A DNA stretch of 64,000 bases from Parapedobacter lycopersici (GTDB lineage: Bacteria > Bacteroidota > Bacteroidia > Sphingobacteriales > Sphingobacteriaceae). Shown in pieces: positions 27,337 through 34,545 of this stretch. Both the position numbers and the translations under genes were made by a program. The stretch covers positions 62,001-126,000 of the forward strand of contig NZ_JAMSLW010000007.1 in assembly GCF_024643285.1 (NCBI RefSeq). The letters run 5' to 3'. Within the stretch, counting starts at the first letter, position 1. The number at the start of each line of letters is the position of its first letter. Below the pieces are notes generated by a model that ran no database searches, was not told the origin of the DNA, and saw nothing but the letters and a program-made list of their open reading frames with translations.

Positions 27337-27834
27337 ATGAGTAATCAACGCATATTATTTCAGCAACTATTTGACGACAATTCCAAGCGGGTATACCACC
27401 TCTGCTACGGCTATACCGGCGACAGCGATGCGGCCAACGACCTGATGCAGGAAACCTTCATCAAGGTTTGGCAGCACCTCGACACCTTCCGTAACCAGTC
27501 GCAGCTCTCCACGTGGATATACCGTATTGCGGTAAATACCTGTCTTTCCTACCTGCGCACAGCGAAGCGCCGGGCTACAGATGAACTGAACGACCACATC
27601 ATTGAAAATCATACCGAAGAACCTTCGGAAAAGCAGGAACAGGTGGCTTTATTATACCAATCCATTGCTCAGCTGGAAGAAAATGAACGCATTATCATTA
27701 CCATGGTGCTTGATGAAATCCCCTACCCGGAGATTGCGGAGATTTCGGGGATTTCCGAAGGAAATCTGCGGGTCAAAATACACCGGATAAAACATAAGCT
27801 AACAGAAATATACAATAGAAATGAAAGGGTTTGA
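27337..27834 (+). CDS. ECF-type sigma-70 factor
   Basis: 165 aa. Region 2 has HLCYGYTGDSDAANDLMQET and TWIYRIAVNTCLSYLR; region 4 has NERIIITMVLDEIPYPEIAE and ISEGNLRVKIHRIKHKL. It has no FecR partner; the next gene overlaps it by 14 bp and encodes a membrane protein with a cytoplasmic N-terminus, a possible anti-sigma factor. Third sigma factor in the window, from a different branch than the other two. Confidence 0.93.
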   Translation: MSNQRILFQQLFDDNSKRVYHLCYGYTGDSDAANDLMQETFIKVWQHLDTFRNQSQLSTWIYRIAVNTCLSYLRTAKRRATDELNDHIIENHTEEPSEKQEQVALLYQSIAQLEENERIIITMVLDEIPYPEIAEISGISEGNLRVKIHRIKHKLTEIYNRNERV

Positions 27835-28420
27835 AGATTTACAACAGCTTTGGCACCGGCAAACGCCGGAACCAAACGTTAGCTTTGACACGATATTAAA
27901 GCGGATCAAAGAAAGCAAGGGCGAGCTGGCGAAAAAGCTCTTCTGGCAGAGCGTGGTAGTTGCCGCCGCTATCATCGTACTCCTGTTGGTCTGGGTAGCC
28001 GTTTCGTTTTCTACCTGGACCACCTACCTCGCCCTGGCACTGACCATGGGCTGTATCTGTTATTTCTTTGTCAACCAGCTAGCCGATTATCGCCGGATCA
28101 GCAGCAGTCATTCACTCTTATCCAAACCACAGGAGTATATCGTTTACCTACAGGAATTCAAGCAAAAACGCAATCGTTTCAATACCCGGAATTACATGGC
28201 ATATGAAATCGTATTGGCAGTCGCCTTTGGACTTTATGCCGTTGAAATGTATTTCTCCGTACCATTCTGGGCCTTTATCACCTTTCTGCTGGTTGTAGTC
28301 TGCTGGTTCCTGATCTGTCATTTCGTTTTCATGAAACAATACATCAAACAGGAAAATGCACGCATCCAGGAAATGATTGACAACCTCGGACGCATTAATA
28401 AACAGTTCCACGAATCCTGA
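27821..28420 (+). CDS. polytopic membrane protein, possible anti-sigma factor
   Basis: 199 aa. A short cytoplasmic N-terminus (about 1-40, GFEDLQQLWHRQTPEP) precedes two membrane segments (about 42-64 and 66-84), a polar stretch with SSSHSLLSKPQEYIVYLQEF, and two further membrane segments (about 120-138 and 142-165). No FecR-type domain is seen. The 14-bp overlap with the sigma factor gene points to a role in holding that factor at the membrane; this is inference from position only. Confidence 0.75.
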   Translation: MKGFEDLQQLWHRQTPEPNVSFDTILKRIKESKGELAKKLFWQSVVVAAAIIVLLLVWVAVSFSTWTTYLALALTMGCICYFFVNQLADYRRISSSHSLLSKPQEYIVYLQEFKQKRNRFNTRNYMAYEIVLAVAFGLYAVEMYFSVPFWAFITFLLVVVCWFLICHFVFMKQYIKQENARIQEMIDNLGRINKQFHES

Positions 28421-28454
28421 CCATGGCCAATAAGAATTTTTGGCACAATCCTTG

Positions 28455-28470
28455 TAGTTGCATATACAAC
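28455..28470. promoter_or_regulatory. MarR-type operator copy 1
   Basis: TAGTTGCATATACAAC, with inverted arms GTTG/CAAC around a 6-nt centre, lies 9 bp before the marR-type ATG. It matches the copy at 28931-28946 in 14 of 16 positions, so it is probably the autoregulatory site. Confidence 0.65.
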
Positions 28471-28479
28471 TTTACAACA

Positions 28480-28920
28480 ATGAGCAATTCTATTTTTCAA
28501 GCTAAAGAATTTTACGACTTTCTTACCGGGAAGGCATATACGGCTATTTCCCGGCGACTGCATAAAAATTTCCGCGAAGCAGGCATCGACATCACCAGTG
28601 AGCAATGGAGTATCCTGTACAGCCTGTGGGAAGAAGAAGGGCTTACCCAACAGGAACTTGCCACACGGACATTCCGTGAAAAGACAGCCATTACACGGCT
28701 TATCAATAACCTTGAGCGCAGCCAGCTCGTCATACGTGTTGTGGATAAGGCCGATCGCCGAACAAACCTGATCTATTTGACGAAGGCGGGGCGTAGCCTG
28801 AAGGAAAAATGCCTGGCACAAGCAAACAAAACCCTGGCGGAGGCGTTAATTCATGTCAAAGACGACCATGTACGGATTGCCAAGGACACCTTAAAAACAG
28901 TCTACGAAAACTTATCCTGA
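28480..28920 (+). CDS. MarR-family transcriptional regulator
   Basis: 146 aa from the ATG at 28480, chosen because the upstream in-frame extension covers the operator and does not look like family sequence. The winged helix-turn-helix includes LTQQELATRTFREKTAITRL and the wing VVDKADRRTNLIYLTKAG. It precedes the TolC/HlyD/ABC-2 efflux genes and probably represses both itself and them through two matched operators. The ligand is unknown. Confidence 0.93.
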   Translation: MSNSIFQAKEFYDFLTGKAYTAISRRLHKNFREAGIDITSEQWSILYSLWEEEGLTQQELATRTFREKTAITRLINNLERSQLVIRVVDKADRRTNLIYLTKAGRSLKEKCLAQANKTLAEALIHVKDDHVRIAKDTLKTVYENLS

Positions 28921-28930
28921 TTTTTTACAA

Positions 28931-28946
28931 TAGTTGATTATACAAC
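28931..28946. promoter_or_regulatory. MarR-type operator copy 2
   Basis: TAGTTGATTATACAAC lies between the marR-type gene and the tolC-type gene, 15 bp before the latter's ATG. It is almost identical to copy 1 and has the same GTTG/CAAC arms. Confidence 0.65.
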
Positions 28947-28961
28947 AATATACTTTTCATC

Positions 28962-30356
28962 ATGTCAACACATTGGATTAAAAGATACCTCATTGCCGGA
29001 ATCAGCTGTATCGCCGGAGGTCAGGTCTTCGCCCAGCAGGCGCCCAGCCTGGCCGAACTGGCAGAGAAAGCAGTTGCAAAAAGCTATGAGCTAAGCAATA
29101 TGAGACTTGCTATTCAATCCGAGCAGGAAACCCGGAAATCAATCAGCGAAGTTTACATGCCTCATCTTGAAGCCGGCGGAAAATACGCTTACCTCAGCAG
29201 TAACCTATTGGCCGACATACCATCAACCACATTGCCCATATTGAATATTCCTGTGTTTGAAGGTGATTCCGAATTCTCGACACGGGGCAATCTATGGACG
29301 GCCGACCTAACAGCTAGTGTCGTATTGTTCAGCGGTACAAAGGCGCCCAAACTTGGAAAGGCACTTGATCATAAAATCGAGGCACAGGAGCGCCTGATCG
29401 AGAAACAGCGACAGGAAATTATCGACAAAGTAAGCACGGCGTATGACCAGCTTATTTTGCTAAAACAGGTGCAGCTATTGCTTACCGAAAGTGAAAAAAG
29501 ACTCCAGATTGAAAAAAAGACAGCCGAGAAAGCGTTTGGTTATGGCCTTATCACCTCATATGAGCTCAACAAAGTAGACGTAGCCCAGGCGACACTGGCG
29601 GCTAAGCTGCAGGAGTATACGGGTAAGCATCGTTTATTGCTGCAGCAGCTGCACCAGCTGACCGGTGTTGCAATTGGGGAGCTGGAGTTAATTGACCGGG
29701 AACTCCGGCCCTTTCCAATCGATGACCCGGCCACCGGCATTGGAAACCGGCCCGAAATAGCCGCACTGAACGCAGCTATTGAGGCCAGCAAGTACCGCGT
29801 CGCTGCAGAAAAAACCCATTGGATCCCCAAGGTTCAGGCCATGGCACGGGTAGGGTATTACGGGTTAACGAACACTCGTATGACAACACCCTACCACAAC
29901 CCGGTAACCGGCCGTGAAATCGACTTCAGGCTGAACAGGCTACAGGCATTCCCAAGCTACACCGTGGGTATCGGGATGCAATGGGATATTTTCGATGGTT
30001 TTAAGGGAAGAAGGGAAGTGAATAAGGCGCGCATTGAAGTCCAGAAAGCGGAAAACAACCGGGCACATGCGGAGGAAATGCTGACCTTAAACCTGGAAAA
30101 GGCCCGTACCGAATATCAGTTGGCCGTTAAACAGGTCGCCGCAGGTGAAACCCGGTGGAATATCGCACAAAAAGCATTAACACTCGCCCAGAAAGAATAT
30201 AAAACCGGTCTCATTAAACTCGCGGAACGCATCAGTGCTGAAACAGATCACCAACAGGCCGCACTGGACTATTATCAGGCCGTATTCAATCAGCGCAGGG
30301 CTGCATATCAATTATTAATGGCTACGGGTGATCTCACCCTCGAACACGTAAACTAA
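28962..30356 (+). CDS. TolC-family outer-membrane efflux protein
   Basis: 464 aa with a signal peptide (about 1-25, ending QVFAQ). Two long coiled-coil outer-membrane-efflux repeats follow (about 35-235 and 255-455), including LGKALDHKIEAQERLIEKQR and WDIFDGFKGRREVNKARIEV. It forms the exit duct of a tripartite exporter. It is first in the structural part of the operon, downstream of the MarR-type regulator and its second operator. Confidence 0.94.
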   Translation: MSTHWIKRYLIAGISCIAGGQVFAQQAPSLAELAEKAVAKSYELSNMRLAIQSEQETRKSISEVYMPHLEAGGKYAYLSSNLLADIPSTTLPILNIPVFEGDSEFSTRGNLWTADLTASVVLFSGTKAPKLGKALDHKIEAQERLIEKQRQEIIDKVSTAYDQLILLKQVQLLLTESEKRLQIEKKTAEKAFGYGLITSYELNKVDVAQATLAAKLQEYTGKHRLLLQQLHQLTGVAIGELELIDRELRPFPIDDPATGIGNRPEIAALNAAIEASKYRVAAEKTHWIPKVQAMARVGYYGLTNTRMTTPYHNPVTGREIDFRLNRLQAFPSYTVGIGMQWDIFDGFKGRREVNKARIEVQKAENNRAHAEEMLTLNLEKARTEYQLAVKQVAAGETRWNIAQKALTLAQKEYKTGLIKLAERISAETDHQQAALDYYQAVFNQRRAAYQLLMATGDLTLEHVN

Positions 30357-30378
30357 TCACCCCTAAAAACAATTTACC

Positions 30379-31338
30379 ATGAAAACCAATTTATATACGC
30401 GTTTTGCTGCAGCAATCATTTTAGTAGCAATTGCATCCTGTGGAGCACCTGCTCCAAACAACAAGGAAGGTAAGGTTAAACGGGAAAGCATCAGCGTTAC
30501 TACGAAAATTCCAGGAAGGATCAATACGCTTCTGGTCCAGGAGGGCGAACTGGTAAAAAAGGGCGATACCCTCGCAATTCTTGATATTCCGGAAGTAGAT
30601 GCCAAAATTGCCCAGGCACAGGGCGCTGTCCGGTCAGCTGCTGCCCAATACGAAATGACGGAGCGCGGGGCCACGGCCAATCAACTGAAACAACTGCAGG
30701 CCAAGCATGATGCGCTTAAAGAGCAGTTTGAGTTTGCCCAGAAATCCTTTCGCCGTGTGGAAGCCATGTTTACCGATTCACTGGTGTCGCCTCAGACATA
30801 CGACGAGGCTTTTGCGAAATATCAGGGTGCACGCGCCCAGTATCAGGCGGTCATTGCCGAGCTCGATGAGGCAAAGTCAGGTGTGCGCCGCGAAAACAGG
30901 CTCATGGCACTCGGACAGCAGGAACGGGCCAGCGGGGCGCTACGTGAAGCCGAAGTTGCCGCTAACGAACGCTATGTCATCGCACCGACCGATATGACCA
31001 TTGAAACCATTACGTTGCATGTAGGCGAACTTGCCACGCCGGGTTACGCGCTGTTCAATGGCTATTTACCGGGCAGCACCTGGTTCAGGTTTACCCTTCC
31101 GGAAAACGAAATCGGTGCCGTTCAGCAGGGCCAGGACGTGGACATCTATATTCCTTACCTCCGTGAACATACCAAGGGAACGGTTACCCTGATTAAGCAA
31201 TTGACTAAATATGCCAACGTCACCACGGCCTACCCGGAATATGAAATGGAGCAGGCCGTTTACGAAATCAAGGTCGTTCCACAGCAACAGGAAATCGCCC
31301 AGAAACTACTTAACAACGCGACGGTCACGCTCAACTAG
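30379..31338 (+). CDS. HlyD-family periplasmic adaptor lipoprotein
   Basis: 319 aa. The lipoprotein signal ends at Cys21 (VAIASCGAP). A biotinyl-lipoyl-like half is at about 45-75 (PGRINTLLVQEGELVKKGDT, LDIPEVDAKI), followed by an alpha-hairpin and a beta-barrel region (from about 200, VIAPTDMTIETITLHVGELA). It bridges the inner-membrane permease and the TolC-type channel. It lies 22 bp after the tolC-type gene. Confidence 0.93.
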   Translation: MKTNLYTRFAAAIILVAIASCGAPAPNNKEGKVKRESISVTTKIPGRINTLLVQEGELVKKGDTLAILDIPEVDAKIAQAQGAVRSAAAQYEMTERGATANQLKQLQAKHDALKEQFEFAQKSFRRVEAMFTDSLVSPQTYDEAFAKYQGARAQYQAVIAELDEAKSGVRRENRLMALGQQERASGALREAEVAANERYVIAPTDMTIETITLHVGELATPGYALFNGYLPGSTWFRFTLPENEIGAVQQGQDVDIYIPYLREHTKGTVTLIKQLTKYANVTTAYPEYEMEQAVYEIKVVPQQQEIAQKLLNNATVTLN

Positions 31339-31344
31339 TGCTTC

Positions 31345-32508
31345 ATGAAAACGTTCATCAACTTAATAAAGCGGGAATTCCGTCTATTCTGGGGTAATTC
31401 CGTACTTCGCCTGCTGTTCATCGGGGCGCCCATACTATATGGTGTCCTGTTTGGTTACGTATATAAAAAAGGGAAGGTAACCGACCTTAACATTATCGTG
31501 GTAGATGAGGATGATACGCCGCTTAGCAACCGCCTTATTGACATGCTCAACGATACGGAAGTGCTGAATGTAATTACGGTGAAACCTCAGGGCAGCGGAC
31601 TGAAAAAAGCGATGATTGCTTACGACGGGCAGGCGCTTGTATCCATTCCCGACCGGTTCGAAGCTGATGTATTGCAAAATCGTTCGCCTGAGATCAATGT
31701 CGACATTAATCTGGCCAACATCCTTACCGCCAATTACGCCTCTCGTGCCATACAGGTCGTTTTAGGGACCTTAAATGCCGGCATGGAGATGGAAGCCCTG
31801 AAAAAGAAAGGCACTCCCGACTTTGCCGCCATCGATAAATATGAGGCGTTCAAGACGAACTATGTCCGCCTGTACAATAGCTCATCCAACTACATGAGTT
31901 TTCTATGGCCCGGCATGCTGGCCACGATCATCCAGCAGGTACTTTTGCTGGCGCTGGCGTTAAGTTTTGCACAAGAATATGAACGGAACACTTTTAAATC
32001 TGAGTTATTGGCTCAGACCCGGTCGCCACTGCAGGCCATGCTGGTCAAGTGTATTCCCTATTGGCTGATGATTATCCCCATCTGGTTGTTTTTTTTAGCG
32101 CTCCAGCATTGGTTCAGGGTCCCGCTTGCGCCGGAACAGACCGCAACCAACCTGCTTCTCGCAGCGCTTTTTGTCATCTCTGCTTCGTTACTGGGTGTGT
32201 TGGTAAGTATCCTGATTCCCAACCAGCTCAAAGCGACTGAAATTCTGATGGTTGTGGCTACACCCAGTTTCGTTGTCAGTGGCTTTACCTGGCCCCTGAG
32301 CCAGATGCCCCGCTGGGTCGCCTATATTGCCGACGTGATCCCATTAACGCACTTCCTGCAGGGCTATCGAATTCTACTTACCCAGCAGGGTACAATCACG
32401 GACATTCAACGACCGCTGCTTGCACTAGGGATATTAACTGCTGTCTTTGGCGTCTGTGCATATGTTGCTCTTCGAATAAAAATGAAACGGGCACTGAAGG
32501 CCGATTGA
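31345..32508 (+). CDS. ABC-2-type transporter permease (YhhJ-like)
   Basis: 387 aa. The N-terminal membrane segment (about 20-42) is followed by a large extracytoplasmic domain (about 45-175) and five more membrane segments; PSFVVSGFTWPLSQMPRWV and IPLTHFLQGYRILL are typical of ABC-2 permeases of the YhhJ/DrrB type. It begins 6 bp after the hlyD-type gene. No ATP-binding subunit is found beside it. Confidence 0.9.
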   Translation: MKTFINLIKREFRLFWGNSVLRLLFIGAPILYGVLFGYVYKKGKVTDLNIIVVDEDDTPLSNRLIDMLNDTEVLNVITVKPQGSGLKKAMIAYDGQALVSIPDRFEADVLQNRSPEINVDINLANILTANYASRAIQVVLGTLNAGMEMEALKKKGTPDFAAIDKYEAFKTNYVRLYNSSSNYMSFLWPGMLATIIQQVLLLALALSFAQEYERNTFKSELLAQTRSPLQAMLVKCIPYWLMIIPIWLFFLALQHWFRVPLAPEQTATNLLLAALFVISASLLGVLVSILIPNQLKATEILMVVATPSFVVSGFTWPLSQMPRWVAYIADVIPLTHFLQGYRILLTQQGTITDIQRPLLALGILTAVFGVCAYVALRIKMKRALKAD

Positions 32509-32541
32509 CATTCTGTAAAATTACCATTACATTTGGTAATT

Positions 32542-33783
32542 ATGAATCTAAAACTGCGGCTCCAATTATCCGCAATGATGTTCCTGGAATATTTTATCAA
32601 GGGCGCCTGGTTTGTCACACTGGGTACATACTTGTTAAAAAACCTGCAGGCCGACGGACTGGAAGTGGCCCAGGTATTTTCCACCCAGTCCCTCGGCGCG
32701 GTGGCGGCTCCCTTTTTTATTGGTTTTATCGCAGACCGGTATTTCAACGCGGAACGGGTACTTGCTGTCCTGCACCTGCTCGGGGCATGTTTATTGACCG
32801 GCATGTACCTGGCCGACAGCATTTCTTCATTCTATCCCTATGTGCTGGCCTATTTCATCGCCTACATGTCGTCACTGGCGCTCGCCAATTCCATCGCATT
32901 CCGTCACATCCGGAATACCAAACGCCATTTTCCGGGCATCCGGGTGTGGGGAACCGTTGGCTGGATAACCGCGGGCTCAGCCATCAGCCTGGTTTTCCAT
33001 TGGGATAACGCCGCATCGGTCGATGCCGGTGCGCTGCGCAACACGTTTCTGCTGGCATCGGGCTGCTCCCTGTTATTAGCCGTACTGAGTTTTCTGCTGC
33101 CTAAAACACCTCCTTTACTGCGAGCGGGCAATACCCGGTTCACGGTGGCCAAAGCGCTGGGTTTAGAAGCCCTTGTTTTATTGAAAAACCGGGGATTTCT
33201 GGTGTTTTTTATTACGGCGATTGTTATCTGCATCCCGATGTCTTTTTATTACCAGAATGCAAACCCCTACCTGGTGCACGTAGGGCTAAGCAACCCTACC
33301 GCCAAAATGGCGCTGGGCCAGCTATCGGAGGCCTTGTGCCTGTTGGCTATTCCTTTTCTGTTTGCCAGACTGGGCTATAAGCGGATGATCCTCGTGGGGA
33401 TTGCTGCATGGACCATCCGCTACCTGCTCTTTGCCTATGGTAATCATCCCGATTTAGCTGCCATGCTGATTGTTGCTATTATCCTCCATGGCGTCTGTTA
33501 CGATTTTATGTTTGTTGTCGGACAAATTTATACGGATACCATTGCGGGCGAGAAATACCGCTCTTCCGCCCAGGGTCTGGTCACTGTTGCTATGTATGGT
33601 ATCGGGATGCTGCTGGGATTCTGGGCTGCGGGTAGCACTTCGGATTACCTGGGGGTGCATTTCAGTGACAACGACTATTGGAAATTCCTTTGGATCACGC
33701 CCGCCGCGATGGCTTTTTGCTGTCTGCTGCTGTTTGCTTTCTTTTTCAGGGAGCAGAAAGCAGCAACGGAAGACCGTTATTGA
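32542..33783 (+). CDS. MFS nucleoside:proton symporter (NupG/XapB-like)
   Basis: 413 aa from the ATG at 32542, with 12 predicted membrane segments. Signatures: MFLEYFIKGAWFVTLGTYL near the start, GFIADRYFNAERVLAVLHLLGA, FPGIRVWGTVGWITAG and a C-terminal half with GVCYDFMFVVGQIYTDTI, which are characteristic of the nucleoside-H+ symporter family. It probably imports nucleosides. A 33-bp gap separates it from the efflux operon, so it may be expressed on its own. It ends directly against the convergent DUF2520 gene. Confidence 0.9.
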   Translation: MNLKLRLQLSAMMFLEYFIKGAWFVTLGTYLLKNLQADGLEVAQVFSTQSLGAVAAPFFIGFIADRYFNAERVLAVLHLLGACLLTGMYLADSISSFYPYVLAYFIAYMSSLALANSIAFRHIRNTKRHFPGIRVWGTVGWITAGSAISLVFHWDNAASVDAGALRNTFLLASGCSLLLAVLSFLLPKTPPLLRAGNTRFTVAKALGLEALVLLKNRGFLVFFITAIVICIPMSFYYQNANPYLVHVGLSNPTAKMALGQLSEALCLLAIPFLFARLGYKRMILVGIAAWTIRYLLFAYGNHPDLAAMLIVAIILHGVCYDFMFVVGQIYTDTIAGEKYRSSAQGLVTVAMYGIGMLLGFWAAGSTSDYLGVHFSDNDYWKFLWITPAAMAFCCLLLFAFFFREQKAATEDRY

Positions 33784-34545
33784 TCACGACCGGCCGATCT
33801 GCCTGCTCAGTGCGTCATACAGTGCAGCCCAATCGGGATGTTCCTGTAGTAACCGCATGTGCTTCTCCATTGTCTGTATATCCTGCCGGACAGCGGGCCC
33901 GGTTTGCACTTCTCTTGGTTTGTGTTGCATCACTTTTTCGGCAGTTTCGCGGATAAGGGGGCGTATAAGGTCAAAACCAAGCCGATGCTCATGGAGCAGG
34001 TCGTCTGCAATGGCATAACAATGATTGGTAAAATTACAGGCAAATACCGCGGCTGCGTGTAATGCAAGCCGCTGTTCCGAATTACATAAAAACACCCGGC
34101 CGGATAATAGGCCTGCCAGCCGGCTCAGGCTTTCCTGGGTTTCGGCGTCCGACGCTTCGATGGCCAGGGGGACGTGCCCGAAATCAATGTGTTTTTCCTT
34201 CGAAAACGTCTGTACCGGATATAATACGCCGTAACGCCGGGCGTACCCGTGAAAAACAGCCATTTCCACACTGCCTGCCGTATGCAGTACGATACCGTTC
34301 AATGCAGGGGGCAGTTGCGAAAGTACCGTTTCCAGTGCATCGTCTTTCACCGCGACAAGGTAGACGTCTGCAGTTGTGTCAATATCGCTAAGCTGGCTGA
34401 TTGCCGGAACAGTCCATGTACTGGCCAATGCCCGGGCGTGCGCGGGAGTCCGGCTGTATACCTGTATGATCCGGCATCCCGCTTCCACAAAGGCCCTGCT
34501 GAAATGGGAAGCGACATTGCCACTGCCGATCACCACAATGTTCAT
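33784..34545 (-). CDS. Rossmann-like and DUF2520 domain protein
   Basis: 253 aa. An N-terminal NAD(P)-binding fold (NIVVIGSGNVASHFSRAF, 2-19) resembles the ProC/6-phosphogluconate-dehydrogenase group, and a C-terminal helical DUF2520 domain follows (about 125-250, FACNFTNHCYAIADDLL). The reaction is unknown. Its start overlaps the ccmF stop by 4 bp, so it is translated with the cytochrome c maturation genes; whether that is functional is unclear. Confidence 0.88.
   Translation of the reverse strand: MNIVVIGSGNVASHFSRAFVEAGCRIIQVYSRTPAHARALASTWTVPAISQLSDIDTTADVYLVAVKDDALETVLSQLPPALNGIVLHTAGSVEMAVFHGYARRYGVLYPVQTFSKEKHIDFGHVPLAIEASDAETQESLSRLAGLLSGRVFLCNSEQRLALHAAAVFACNFTNHCYAIADDLLHEHRLGFDLIRPLIRETAEKVMQHKPREVQTGPAVRQDIQTMEKHMRLLQEHPDWAALYDALSRQIGRS

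Noticed and set aside
32049-32240. Plus-strand frame inside the ABC-2 permease
   Set aside because: It is a shadow frame of the permease with no start signal.
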